Assembly (NCBI RefSeq): GCF_900099735.1
Contig: NZ_FNDT01000004.1
Location: 124,001 to 188,000 of the forward strand
Reading direction: 5' to 3'
Length of the DNA: 64,000 bases
Source: Arthrobacter subterraneus
GTDB lineage: Bacteria > Actinomycetota > Actinomycetes > Actinomycetales > Micrococcaceae
Below the pieces are notes generated by a model, which was not told the origin of the DNA, searched no databases, and worked only from the letters and a program-made list of their open reading frames with translations. Numbering within the stretch: position 1 is the stretch's first letter; each line of letters opens with the position of its first letter. Positions 1-8,925 of this stretch are shown piece by piece. Position numbers and translations under genes: made by a program.

Positions 1-1100
1 ACGTCGGCGCCGCTGCCTGTTGCCTGCGCGAAGGAGACGGTCGCAGCGAGCAGACCGGCAAACATGCCTGCCGAGCCGACCAGCAGCAGCTTGCGCCGGC
101 CGATCCTGTCGACAAAAAAGATGGCCACGAAGGTCATTGCCACGTTGATGATCGAGGTGATCACCGACGTCGTGAATGAGTCGCTCTCGCTGAAGCCGAC
201 CGACTGCCACAGCGTGGTGGAGTAGTAGAAGATTGCGTTGATTCCGACCAGCTGCTGCAGCGCGGCGACGGCCATGCCGACCCAGAGGATGGGCTGCAGC
301 CCCAGCACGGACCCGCGCAGGTCCCGGAGGCTGGTCCTGTCCTCCATCCGGAGGGTGGAGCGGATTTCCGCCAGCTTGGTGGAGGTGTCCCGGATGCCCG
401 TGACCCGGGACAGAACGTGCGCAGCCTCGGCATCCCGGCCGCCGCGGATCAGGTAATGCGGTGATTCGGGAATGGTCAGGGAGAGCACACCGTAGATGAT
501 GGCGGGCACGACGCCGACCAGCAGCATCCAGCGCCAGGCTGACAGTCCCCACCACAGCTCGCCGGCAGCTCCGCCGGCGAGATCGGCAAGCCAGGCGTCC
601 GACAGCAGCGCGGCGAAAATTCCGACCGTGATGGCGAGCTGCTGGATGGAGGCGAGACCGCCGCGCCATTTGGCGGGCGCGATCTCTGCGATGTAGCCCG
701 GCGCGATCACCGAGGCCACACCGATTGCCACGCCGCCCACCAACCGCCAGAGCATCAGGTCCCACTCGCTGATGGCAAACCCGGAGCCGACGGAGTTGAC
801 CAGGAAGAGCACTGCCGCGCCGAACATCACCCGCTTCCGGCCGAGGCGGTCCGCCAGCTCACCGGCGAACCATGCACCGGCTGCGCACCCGAGGAGGGTA
901 ATGGCAACCGTGAAGCCGAGAACCGCCTCACCCAGCCCGAAATCCTCCTGGATGGCGTCCACCGCACCATTGACCACGGCGGTATCGAACCCGAACAGGA
1001 GTCCGCCGACGGCGGCAGCAACGCTGACTCCGATGACCTTCCCGAGGTGTGGTTGTACTTCCGGCGACGGCTGGCCGCTCTTCGGATTATTGACGGGCAC
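1..1100 (-). CDS. Sugar porter family MFS transporter (3' end outside window)
   Basis: This leftward gene has its carboxyl end beyond the window edge; about 366 codons are visible. The translation carries sugar-porter hallmarks: an early GLLFGFDTAVVNG segment, the loop motif DRLGRKR, the PESPHYL motif before the central loop, a QQLVGINAIFYYS segment in helix 7 and a second DRIGRRK loop motif. It should be a 12-helix proton/sugar symporter in the cytoplasmic membrane. I chose the GTG at 1098-1100 because AGGAG lies eight bases upstream; the protein then begins VPVNNPKSGQ. The substrate cannot be read from sequence. It is divergent from the exporter gene at 1376, across about 275 bp. Confidence 0.88.
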   Translation of the reverse strand, partial: MPVNNPKSGQPSPEVQPHLGKVIGVSVAAAVGGLLFGFDTAVVNGAVDAIQEDFGLGEAVLGFTVAITLLGCAAGAWFAGELADRLGRKRVMFGAAVLFLVNSVGSGFAISEWDLMLWRLVGGVAIGVASVIAPGYIAEIAPAKWRGGLASIQQLAITVGIFAALLSDAWLADLAGGAAGELWWGLSAWRWMLLVGVVPAIIYGVLSLTIPESPHYLIRGGRDAEAAHVLSRVTGIRDTSTKLAEIRSTLRMEDRTSLRDLRGSVLGLQPILWVGMAVAALQQLVGINAIFYYSTTLWQSVGFSESDSFTTSVITSIINVAMTFVAIFFVDRIGRRKLLLVGSAGMFAGLLAATVSFAQATGSGAD

Positions 1101-1375
1101 GTCTGGCGCTCCTGGATCTCGTGACTTCGCTTGCTGCCTGAACCGCATTTCAACCTACCTCAGGGCAAAGCCCGCCGGACAACCGGGGAGTGCCCGTGCC
1201 CGGACCGGGTTTCGGTGGGCTGCGGGAGGCCTCTAAGATAGTTATTGATTCGTTGTGGCAACCACCGTTTCCCGTCGCCGGAGGCTACCGGCTGACCGGC
1301 TCTCCACCTTTTCTCCGTCTGCAGCGTCGCAGTGCGCCCTCCCCGCGCCCGAACATACGCCCAGTTAGGTATCCG
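1101..1375. other. Divergent intergenic region between two transporter genes
   Basis: This 275-bp spacer separates the leftward sugar transporter from the rightward Bcr/CflA-type exporter. It must contain both promoters. The only weak candidate I see is TAAGAT at 1234-1239 with TTCGGT 17 bp upstream for the rightward gene, which is not convincing. No ORF with a plausible start and ribosome site is visible, and no strong inverted repeat. Confidence 0.4.
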
Positions 1376-2599
1376 TTGAGCACCATCACTCACCCCGGTG
1401 ACGCCCTCACCCGTCGGCAGAAGCTGATCTACGTCATCATTCTTGGCACCCTGACGGCGCTCGGTCCGTTCACCATCGATCTGTACCTGCCTGCCTTCCC
1501 GGCCCTGCAGGATGATCTCGGCGTCACCGAGGCGGCGGTCCAGCTCACCCTGACCGGGACGATCATCGGTTTTGCAACCGGCCAGCTGCTCGTGGGCCCG
1601 CTCAGCGACAAGGTGGGCCGGCGGCTTCCGTTGATCGCCGCCACCACCGTGCATGTGGTGGCTTCTCTCGGCGCGGCGCTGTCGACCGACATCGGCATGC
1701 TCATGGTTTTCCGCGTTCTGCAGGGTGTCGGCGCGGCCGGCGGCGGTGTTGTAGCCATGGCAATGATCCGGGATCTTTTCAGCGGGTACCCGCTGGTGCG
1801 GATGCTCTCCTATATGGCGCTGGTAAACGGTATGGCGCCCATCTTTGCGCCTGTCATCGGGTCACAGCTGCTGGTGGTCATGCCGTGGCCGGGCATCTTC
1901 TGGTTCCTCGCCGCCTACGGCTTCCTGGTGATTCTTGCTGTCTCGGTCTTCATCATCGAGACCCTGCCGGCGGAGCGGAGGAAGGCGTCGTCGTCGACCG
2001 CTTTACAGCGGTACCGGGCCGTGCTGACTGACCGTGTCTTCATCGGTGTCCTTCTGGTGGGAGGAATGAACTTCTCCGGACTGTTCTCCTACCTTTCGGC
2101 TTCGCCCTTCCTGTTCCAGGATGTCTACGGCCTCGACCCGCAACAGTATGGGCTGCTTTTCGCCGTGAATTCCCTGGGCATCGTCGCGGCGGTCCAGATC
2201 AGTGCGCGGGTGGTCCGCAGGGTGGGGCCGCAGTGGATCATCGCCGCTTCCACTGCCGCGATGCTGGTGATGGCGCTCTTGATGATCCTCTTCGACTACC
2301 TGGAGTTCGGTTTCTGGGGCACAGCGGTTCCGCTCTGGTTCTACATCTCGGCCGCGGGTTTTACCTTCCCGTGCGTCCAGGTGCTGGCCCTGGCCAACCA
2401 CGGCGCGCAGGCCGGCACCGCGGCTTCGCTGCTCGGCGCGACCACCTTCGGGCTGGCCGGCGTGATCTCTCCGATTGTCGGGGTGCTCGGGATCGGTTCG
2501 GCGACGCCGATGGCAGGCGTGATGGCCGTGTGCATCGCCTTCGGGATTCTTTTCCTGTGGACCATCGTGCGGCCGCGGAGCGTCCCCTCCATTTCCTGA
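1376..2599 (+). CDS. Bcr/CflA-type MFS drug exporter
   Basis: A 407-residue, 12-helix major facilitator protein. The first helix reads LGTLTALGPFTIDLYLPAFP, typical of Bcr/CflA drug-proton antiporters, followed by the loop-2 motif GPLSDKVGRR and by RVLQGVGAAGGGVVAMAMIRD. It is expected to expel a small toxic molecule from the cytoplasm in exchange for protons. The frame is open to 1190, but the part before 1376 does not look like exporter sequence, so I use the TTG at 1376 with a weak AGG ribosome site just upstream. It stands alone, convergent with the next gene. Substrate unknown. Confidence 0.85.
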   Translation: MSTITHPGDALTRRQKLIYVIILGTLTALGPFTIDLYLPAFPALQDDLGVTEAAVQLTLTGTIIGFATGQLLVGPLSDKVGRRLPLIAATTVHVVASLGAALSTDIGMLMVFRVLQGVGAAGGGVVAMAMIRDLFSGYPLVRMLSYMALVNGMAPIFAPVIGSQLLVVMPWPGIFWFLAAYGFLVILAVSVFIIETLPAERRKASSSTALQRYRAVLTDRVFIGVLLVGGMNFSGLFSYLSASPFLFQDVYGLDPQQYGLLFAVNSLGIVAAVQISARVVRRVGPQWIIAASTAAMLVMALLMILFDYLEFGFWGTAVPLWFYISAAGFTFPCVQVLALANHGAQAGTAASLLGATTFGLAGVISPIVGVLGIGSATPMAGVMAVCIAFGILFLWTIVRPRSVPSIS

Positions 2600-2625
2600 G
2601 GGCAGACGTCCTCCCGTGCCGCGCG

Positions 2626-4104
2626 TCAGCCCTTGGTGACGGCCCTTTCCGCCGTACGGGTGATATTGCGCGCCATCGAGGAGAAGACCACGCCATGGAA
2701 GGGCAGGACGCTCAGCCAGTAGAGCCGGCCGGCGAGTCCGCGGGGAAAGAACACCGCGCGCTGGCGGTATTCGCTCGCGCCGCCGTCGGGCACTACCGAC
2801 AGCTCCAGCCACGCGCGCCCCGGAAGCTTCATTTCGGCCCGCAGCCGCAGCTTTTCACCGCGCACCAGTTCTTCCACGCGCCAGAAGTCGAGCGCCTCGC
2901 CCGCCATCAGGTCCGAGGAATGCCGGCGCCCGCGACGCAGGCCCACCCCGCCCGCCAGCTTGTCCAGCCACCCGCGGGCCGCCCAGGCCACCGGCCAGGA
3001 ATACCAGCCGTTCTCCCCGCCGATGCCCTCGATCACTTTCCAGACTTCGGGCGCCGGTGCGCTTGAGCGGAAGATGCGCTCGTCCTTGTAGACAGTGTGT
3101 CCGGCCCACTGCGGGTCGGAGGGCAGCGGGTCCGCGACCGCTTCCCGCAGGGAAGCCCCGGCCCAGCTCGTTTCGACCTCACCGGCACTCATCTTGTTGA
3201 GGGCGAGGTCGACGGCGGCGCGGTAGTCGGTCAGGCCGCCCTCCGGCTGTGGCAGGTAGTCATGGATATCCGATTCGGCGGTGACGGCGTCGTGCTGGAG
3301 GGATTCGATCAGCGGCATGGCCATGGCGCGCGGGATGGGAGTCACCAGGTTTACCCAGTGTCCGGCCAGGCGCGGGGTGAGGACCGGCAGGGCAAGGACG
3401 GTCCGCCGGGGCAGGCCTGCGGCTTCCGCGTAGCGCTTCATCATGTCCGCATAGGTCAGGACGTCACCCGAACCGATGTCGAAGGTGCGGTTGAGCCCCT
3501 CGGGGAGGTTCAGGGCGCCGAGCAGGTAGGAGATCACGTCCCGGACGGCGATGGGTTCGATGCGGTTCAGCACCCACTTTGGTGCCGGCATGACGGGGAG
3601 GACATCAGCCAGATGCCGGATCATCTCGAACGAGGCGGAGCCGGAACCGATCACAACGCCGGCCTGGAACGCGACGGTGGGCACTCCGGAGGCCAGCAGC
3701 GCCTCCCCGACCGCCACGCGGGAGCGCATGTGGGTGGACAGCCTGACTCCCTCCGGGTGGAGGCCTCCGAGGTAGACGATGCGCTTCACCCCGGCGCGGG
3801 CCGCGGCGCCGGCAACCGTCTCGACAATCCCGGCCTCGCGCTCCTCGAAGCCGCGCCCTGATCCCATCGAATGGACCAGGTAGTAGAGCGTGGAGACGCC
3901 CTCGCAGGCGCGGTCCATGGTGTCGGCGTCCTGGAGGTCGCCCTCGATCACCTCGACCTGTGCCGCCCACGGAACGTCACGCAGCTTCTGCGGAGACCGC
4001 ACCACCACGCGCACACGGCGGCCGTCCTCCACGAGCCGGGAGACAAGGCGGCCGCCGATGTAACCGGTGGCACCCGTGACGAGGACAAGATCATCTTTCA
4101 GCAT
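2626..4104 (-). CDS. SDR-family NAD(P)-binding protein with DUF2867 C-terminal domain
   Basis: A 492-residue protein with an atypical short-chain dehydrogenase/NmrA-like Rossmann domain at the start (VTGATGYIGGRL, residues about 7-18, then RVVVRSPQKL) and a C-terminal region from about residue 310 resembling DUF2867, a lipid-binding-like fold. Related proteins are annotated as nucleoside-diphosphate-sugar epimerase-like, but substrate and reaction are unknown. I chose the ATG at 4104 because the dinucleotide-binding motif begins a few residues later; no clear ribosome site precedes it, so a leaderless message is possible. It lies downstream of tRNA-Asn but is separated from it by a terminator. 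Confidence 0.8.
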   Translation of the reverse strand: MLKDDLVLVTGATGYIGGRLVSRLVEDGRRVRVVVRSPQKLRDVPWAAQVEVIEGDLQDADTMDRACEGVSTLYYLVHSMGSGRGFEEREAGIVETVAGAAARAGVKRIVYLGGLHPEGVRLSTHMRSRVAVGEALLASGVPTVAFQAGVVIGSGSASFEMIRHLADVLPVMPAPKWVLNRIEPIAVRDVISYLLGALNLPEGLNRTFDIGSGDVLTYADMMKRYAEAAGLPRRTVLALPVLTPRLAGHWVNLVTPIPRAMAMPLIESLQHDAVTAESDIHDYLPQPEGGLTDYRAAVDLALNKMSAGEVETSWAGASLREAVADPLPSDPQWAGHTVYKDERIFRSSAPAPEVWKVIEGIGGENGWYSWPVAWAARGWLDKLAGGVGLRRGRRHSSDLMAGEALDFWRVEELVRGEKLRLRAEMKLPGRAWLELSVVPDGGASEYRQRAVFFPRGLAGRLYWLSVLPFHGVVFSSMARNITRTAERAVTKG

Positions 4105-4150
4105 GGGGCAACAGTAGCGGCACATGCTGGACGCCCGATGGGAGCGATGA

Positions 4151-4191
4151 AAAGAAAGGCTCCTGACCGGCGTTGATGCAGGTCAGGAGCC
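4151..4191 (-). terminator. Rho-independent terminator of tRNA-Asn
   Basis: The arms GGCTCCTGACC (4159-4169) and GGTCAGGAGCC (4181-4191) are a perfect 11-bp inverted repeat. Read on the minus strand the hairpin is followed by TTTCTTTT, so it is a classic intrinsic terminator placed seven bases after the tRNA 3' end. Confidence 0.85.
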
Positions 4192-4197
4192 TATTTG

Positions 4198-4270
4198 CTC
4201 CCCCGACTGGACTTGAACCAGTAACCCTTCGATTAACAGTCGAATGCTCTGCCAATTGAGCTACGGGGGA
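4198..4270 (-). tRNA. tRNA-Asn (anticodon GTT)
   Basis: The minus strand folds into a full cloverleaf: a 7-bp acceptor TCCCCCG/CGGGGGA, a D-arm beginning GTAGCTCAATTGG, an anticodon stem TTCGA/TCGAA around the loop CTGTTAA, and a T-arm with GGTTCAAGTCC. The anticodon GTT reads Asn codons. The discriminator is G and CCA is not encoded, so the CCA-adding enzyme must complete it. Confidence 0.97.
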
Positions 4271-4325
4271 AAGCAGCGAGATCAACTTTACATAGGAAAA
4301 GCGGTGAAGTGAAATTGATCGGCAG

Positions 4326-6329
4326 CTAGTCGGAGCGCAGCGCGCGGCGTTCCATTTCGAGCTGCATCAGCTCCCGGTTCAGCTGCTGGAACAGGGACGG
4401 ATCAGCCGACGGGTCCAGGCGTTGAAGGGCGCCCAGCTTCTCGGCCTTGAGCCGGGTGATACGCAGTTCGGAGAGCCCGTTGAGGATGTCGCGGCAATAC
4501 ATTGCCAGCGCATCCGCGTCCTTTGCGGGCAACGGGGTCACCGCCAGTTCGCTGACGAAGCCCCGCAGCATCTCGGGGACCTCCTGACGCACCCGTTCCA
4601 CCCAGTTCGACGCCGCCCCCGGCCCGTCAGTGCCGCCCGCTCCGGCTGCCCGGACGGCATCATGCAGGGCGGCATACGCAGGCACCGAGAAACGTGAATC
4701 GGCGAACCGTTCCCACTGGCTCTGATCCAGCAGCTGCGGGTACTGCAGGACCACCTCGAGCGCCTCCCGCTCCATCCGTGCCACCGGATCACGCGGGTCG
4801 GGACGGCTGAACTGCGGTGACTCGACAGCGGTTCCGTCCTGTTGCCGTCCGTTCTGCTGCCGCCCGTCCTGTTGCCTGCCGTCCTGCTGCCTGCCGTCCT
4901 GCTGTCTGCCGAATTCCCCGGGACGACGGCGGTTGTCCGCCGGGGCGCCCTGCCCGCCCCGTGCTTCCTGCGCCGGCTGCGCTGCCCGCTTGGCCGCTGA
5001 CGCCACGGCTTGCGCCACCTGGTCCTCGCCCACAAACTGCATGCCGAGCCACCGGGACAGTTCCCGGGTGTAGACGGACCTGAGCGACACATCCCGGATG
5101 TTTGCGACAATCGGCGCCGCATGACGAAGAGCTTTCATCTGGCCCTCTCCGGTGGAGAGGTCAAACTGGTCGAAGGAAGCCTTGATGGCGAACTCGAACA
5201 GCGGGCGCCGTGTGCTGATGAGATCCTGGACGGCCTGGTCTCCCGCGGTCTGCCGGAGCTCGCACGGGTCTGCACCGCCGACGCCGACCGCCACGTAGGT
5301 CTGGGCGTTGAACCGCTGGTCTTCCTCGAAGGCCCGCAGTGCGGCCTTCTGCCCTGCCGCATCGCCGTCGAAGGTGAAAATGACTTCTCCCCCGGTGCCG
5401 TCGTCGGACAGCAGCCGGCGCGCAATCTTGATGTGATCCGCACCGAAGGCGGTACCGCAGGTCGCGACGGCGGTGCCCACACCGGCCAGATGGCAGGCCA
5501 TGACGTCGGTGTAGCCCTCCACCACCACGAGCTGCCGGCTCTTGGCGATCTCCCGCTTGGCGAGGTCGATGCCGTACAGCACCTGTGACTTCTTGTAGAG
5601 CGTGGTTTCCGGGGTGTTGAGGTATTTGGGACCCTGGTCATCCTCGTACAGCTTGCGCGCGCCGAATCCCACCGTGTCTCCGGTGATGTCCCGGATGGGC
5701 CACATGAGGCGTCCGCGGAAACGGTCATAGAACCGGCCGGCGTTGGTGGACGAGGTGCTGAACATCCCGGTCAGTTTCAGCTCATCCAGGGTGAAGCCGC
5801 GGCTGGTCAGGTGTTTGAGCAGGCCGTCCCACCCCTGCGGCGCGTAACCTACCCCGAAGTGCTCGGCTGCCGCGCGGTCAAAGCCGCGCTCCTGGAGGAA
5901 AGCGCGCGCCGTGGCGGCTTCCTGGGTCAGCAGCTGGTCCCGGTAGAACTCAGCGGCGATCTTGTGCGCATCCAGCAGCCGCTGCCGCCTGCCGGTGTCC
6001 TCCCGGCGCGGTCCGGTGCCGCCGTCCTCGTAGCGCAACTCGAACCCGATGCGTGCCGCGAGCTTCTCCACGGTCTCCGCGAAGGAGGTGTGGTCCATCT
6101 TCTGGACAAAGGAGATGACGTCGCCGCCCTCACCGCAGCCGAAGCAGTGGTAGGACCCCATCTGGGGGCGCACATGGAACGACGGCGAGCGCTCGTCGTG
6201 GAACGGACACAGCCCCTTCCAGGAGCCCACTCCTGCGGATTTGAGGGTGACGTAGCCGTCGACGACTTCCTTGATGTCGGTGCGCTGGCGAACCTCATCG
6301 ATGTCTTCGCGCTTGATGAGTCCGGCCAT
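4326..6329 (-). CDS. dnaG: DNA primase DnaG
   Basis: A 667-residue primase that makes RNA primers for replication. The N-terminal zinc domain is visible as LCPFH...YHCFGCGEGGD (C-x2-H...C-x2-C, about residues 40-62). The catalytic core and Toprim domain follow, with VVVEGYTDVMA (about residues 260-270) and TFDGDAAGQKA (about 315), which carry the metal-binding acidic residues. The C-terminal third is the helicase-binding region. Between core and C-terminal domain is a Gln/Asp-rich linker made of five repeats of RQQDG/RQQNG, reported separately. The ATG at 6329 gives the expected start MAGLIKREDI. It is 64 bp behind dgt in the same orientation. Confidence 0.97.
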   Translation of the reverse strand: MAGLIKREDIDEVRQRTDIKEVVDGYVTLKSAGVGSWKGLCPFHDERSPSFHVRPQMGSYHCFGCGEGGDVISFVQKMDHTSFAETVEKLAARIGFELRYEDGGTGPRREDTGRRQRLLDAHKIAAEFYRDQLLTQEAATARAFLQERGFDRAAAEHFGVGYAPQGWDGLLKHLTSRGFTLDELKLTGMFSTSSTNAGRFYDRFRGRLMWPIRDITGDTVGFGARKLYEDDQGPKYLNTPETTLYKKSQVLYGIDLAKREIAKSRQLVVVEGYTDVMACHLAGVGTAVATCGTAFGADHIKIARRLLSDDGTGGEVIFTFDGDAAGQKAALRAFEEDQRFNAQTYVAVGVGGADPCELRQTAGDQAVQDLISTRRPLFEFAIKASFDQFDLSTGEGQMKALRHAAPIVANIRDVSLRSVYTRELSRWLGMQFVGEDQVAQAVASAAKRAAQPAQEARGGQGAPADNRRRPGEFGRQQDGRQQDGRQQDGRQQNGRQQDGTAVESPQFSRPDPRDPVARMEREALEVVLQYPQLLDQSQWERFADSRFSVPAYAALHDAVRAAGAGGTDGPGAASNWVERVRQEVPEMLRGFVSELAVTPLPAKDADALAMYCRDILNGLSELRITRLKAEKLGALQRLDPSADPSLFQQLNRELMQLEMERRALRSD
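4836..4910 (-). repeat. 15-bp minisatellite (5 units) in the dnaG linker
   Basis: Five tandem 15-bp units lie at 4836-4850, 4851-4865, 4866-4880, 4881-4895 and 4896-4910. The plus-strand consensus is GTCCTGCTGCCTGCC. In the dnaG frame each unit encodes a Gly-Arg-Gln-Gln-Asp type pentapeptide, so copy number can change without breaking the frame. Confidence 0.9.
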
Positions 6330-6393
6330 GCTCTCCAGTCTAGGCGTGCGGGGTTCCGGCTCACGCCGTGGGTTGAATGCCTGTGGGCAATTC

Positions 6394-7689
6394 CTACCAG
6401 AGCGCGGGAACGGGCCCGACAACCCTCTCGTGCAGGGCAAGCGCTGAAGCATCCGTAAGGGATGCGACCTGGTCGATGACCACGCGGAGGCGGGCGTCGT
6501 CGTCGTCGGCTTCGCGCCAGTCAGAGGCGAACATGGGCTCGAGGTAGCGGTCCCCGGACGCGGCCATCTGCTGCACCAGCGAGGTGAGGACCTCGCGTTG
6601 CCGCTCATAGACGGGCTGGCGGTGGACGCTGGTCATGACGTAGGTGGTGGCCAGGCCCTTCATGACGGCGATCTCCGTGACGGTGTCCTCGGGAACCACC
6701 ATTTCGGCCGCGTACCGGGTGAGCGGGTCGGTGCCGTAGATGCCCCGGGTGGTTTCCAGCGCGCTCAGGCAGAAACGCCCGATGAGCTGGCTGGTCATGT
6801 TCTTCAGGGCTGCCATGGCCCTGCGGCTGCCGTCAGCCTCGCGCACCCAGACGTCCGTCGCTTCAAGCCGCGCCAGGGCGGCGTCGACGGCGGCGGGATC
6901 CGAGTGTGGCAGGTACCACTGCTGGGTGTACCCGACCACCCGTGCGCGCTGGTCCGGATTGTCCATCCACTTGAGCTGGAAGTGACCGGCGACAATGGCG
7001 TCCTCGACGTCGTGGACCGAGTAGGAGATGTCATCGGCGAGGTCCATCACCTGGGCCTCAAGGCAGGACCTGCCGGCGGGCGCCCCCTGCCGGAGCCACG
7101 TGAAGACCGGGAGATCATCCTCGTAGGCGCCGAACTTGGACGTTCGGTGCCCATGGATGACCGGCGCGTCCGAAGCGGTCCAGGGGTACTTGCAGGCGGC
7201 GTCGAGGCTGGCGCGGGTCAGGTTCAGCCCTGCGGGCTCGCCGTCCGCACGGATGACCTTCGGCTCCAGCCGGGTCAGGAGCCGGAGGGTCTGGGCGTTG
7301 CCCTCGAACCCGCCGATGGAGTGCGCCAGGTCATTCAGCGTGGCCTCCCCGTTGTGGCCGAACGGCGGATGGCCGAGGTCATGGGACAGGCAGGCGGCGT
7401 CGACGATATCGGGATCGCAGCCAAGGGACCGGCCGAGTTCGCGTCCCACCTGAGCCACTTCGAGGCTGTGCGTCAGCCGGGTCCGGACAAAGTCATCAGT
7501 GTCCGGTGCGACAACCTGGGTCTTCGCCCCCAGCCTTCGCAGGGCCGAAGAGTGAAGCACTCGGGCGCGGTCCCGCTCGAAGTGGGTGCGGTGGAGGCTT
7601 TTGGGCGGCTCGTCCACCCAGCGCTGCATGTCCGCGTCCGTGTAGCCCGGCGTGACCGGCGACTGGTTGGCCGCGGCGGAATCCCGCAT
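6394..7689 (-). CDS. dgt: dGTPase / HD-domain deoxynucleotide triphosphohydrolase
   Basis: A 431-residue HD-superfamily enzyme that cleaves dGTP or other dNTPs to the nucleoside and triphosphate. The metal-binding signature appears as RTRLTHSLEVAQVGREL followed by SHDLGHPPFGHNGE (the HD pair), and by MDLADDISYSVHDVEDA with the late histidine/aspartate ligands. Early residues HRTHFERDRARVLHSSALRRL match the family. The ATG at 7689 follows AGGGGAG closely; an in-frame GTG seven codons earlier is an alternative. The order dusB-dgt-dnaG on one strand links nucleotide pool control with primer synthesis and is common in actinobacteria. Confidence 0.93.
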   Translation of the reverse strand: MRDSAAANQSPVTPGYTDADMQRWVDEPPKSLHRTHFERDRARVLHSSALRRLGAKTQVVAPDTDDFVRTRLTHSLEVAQVGRELGRSLGCDPDIVDAACLSHDLGHPPFGHNGEATLNDLAHSIGGFEGNAQTLRLLTRLEPKVIRADGEPAGLNLTRASLDAACKYPWTASDAPVIHGHRTSKFGAYEDDLPVFTWLRQGAPAGRSCLEAQVMDLADDISYSVHDVEDAIVAGHFQLKWMDNPDQRARVVGYTQQWYLPHSDPAAVDAALARLEATDVWVREADGSRRAMAALKNMTSQLIGRFCLSALETTRGIYGTDPLTRYAAEMVVPEDTVTEIAVMKGLATTYVMTSVHRQPVYERQREVLTSLVQQMAASGDRYLEPMFASDWREADDDDARLRVVIDQVASLTDASALALHERVVGPVPALW

Positions 7690-7702
7690 GTACTCCCCTG
7701 TC

Positions 7703-8881
7703 CTATCCACCGGATACGTCGACTTCCGCTGCGGCGATGTCCGCCTGCTGGTCGGCGTTGAGCTGGCGTGCCTCGAGCCACCGTTCCGGCAGCGCGGTGC
7801 GTTTCGGTGAGCCCGCCCGCCCGCGTGGGCCCTCGGCGTCGGCTCCCGGGTACGGCGAGGTGCGGTCCAGTTGGTCCAGCAGGCCGCGCAGCACCTCAAG
7901 GGTGGGAACCGTGGCGAGCGCGGCGCGCAGGTCGCCGCCCACCACGTAACCCTTGAAGTACCAGGCCATGTGCTTGCGGATGTCGCGCAGCGCCATCATC
8001 TCGTTGCCGAACGTGTCGACCAGCAGTTCCGCATGCCGGTAGACGGTGTCGGCGACCTGGCCGAGGCCCGGCCGGTGCCGTTCGTCGCTGCCCTCGAAGG
8101 CGTTCATCAGGTCTCCGAACAGCCACGGCCGGCCCTGGCACCCGCGGCCGATGACGACGCCGTCGACGCCGGTCTCGCGCACCATCGAGATGGCGTCTTC
8201 CGCACTCCAGATATCGCCGTTGCCCAGCACGGGGATGTCCGGGAGGGACTCACGCAACTCCGCGATCGCATTCCAGTCGGCCTTGCCGGAGTAGAACTGG
8301 GACGCGGTGCGTCCATGCAGCGCGACGGCGGCCACACCGGCGTCGCGCGCTATCTTTCCGGCCTCACGGAAGGTCAGGTGATCTTCGTCGATACCCTTGC
8401 GCATCTTGATGGTCAGCGGGATGTTTCCGCGGGAGGCTTCCCGGACCGCCGTCTGCACGATGGAGGTGAAGAGGTCGATCTTCCACGGCAGCGCCGCTCC
8501 CCCGCCCTTCCGTGTGACCTTCGGAACGGGGCAGCCGAAGTTGAGGTCGATGTGGTCGGCGCGGTCTTCCTCCACGAGGATGCGGACCGCGGCACCGACG
8601 GTCCTGGGGTCCACACCGTACAGCTGGACGGAACGCACCAATTCATCCTCGTCATGGGAGATGATGCGCAGGGACTCCGGGTTGCGCTCAACCAGGGCGC
8701 GGGACGTCACCATCTCGGAGACGTACAGCCCGCCCCCGTACTCGCGGCAGAGCCGCCGGAATGCCGTGTTGGTGATGCCGGCCATGGGAGCAAGAACCAC
8801 CGGGGTGTTCACGGTGATGCCGCCCAGGCGCAGGGGCGGCAGGTCAAGCCGCGTGGCGGTAGTTGTCGGTGCAGTGCTCAC
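7703..8881 (-). CDS. dusB: tRNA-dihydrouridine synthase DusB
   Basis: A 392-residue FMN-dependent enzyme that reduces uridines in the D-loop of tRNA. The TIM barrel begins APMAGITNTAFRRLCREYGG; the catalytic cysteine lies in LNFGCPVPKVTRKGGGAAL, and VVIGRGCQGRPWLF binds phosphate of FMN. Its stop lies 13 bp before the dgt start, so the two are almost certainly co-transcribed. The GTG at 8881 gives the start MSTAPTTTATRLDL; the ribosome site is weak. About 40 C-terminal residues beyond the usual domain are polar and probably disordered. Confidence 0.94.
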   Translation of the reverse strand: MSTAPTTTATRLDLPPLRLGGITVNTPVVLAPMAGITNTAFRRLCREYGGGLYVSEMVTSRALVERNPESLRIISHDEDELVRSVQLYGVDPRTVGAAVRILVEEDRADHIDLNFGCPVPKVTRKGGGAALPWKIDLFTSIVQTAVREASRGNIPLTIKMRKGIDEDHLTFREAGKIARDAGVAAVALHGRTASQFYSGKADWNAIAELRESLPDIPVLGNGDIWSAEDAISMVRETGVDGVVIGRGCQGRPWLFGDLMNAFEGSDERHRPGLGQVADTVYRHAELLVDTFGNEMMALRDIRKHMAWYFKGYVVGGDLRAALATVPTLEVLRGLLDQLDRTSPYPGADAEGPRGRAGSPKRTALPERWLEARQLNADQQADIAAAEVDVSGG

Positions 8882-8925
8882 CCGTCCATTGTCGCAAGAC
8901 GGGGCAAATCGGGGGCGGGTGCGGT

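Noticed and set aside
2003-2812. Long leftward frame antisense to the Bcr/CflA gene
   Set aside because: It lies opposite a well-supported gene and has low-complexity, Arg/Gly/His-rich composition typical of GC-rich shadow frames.
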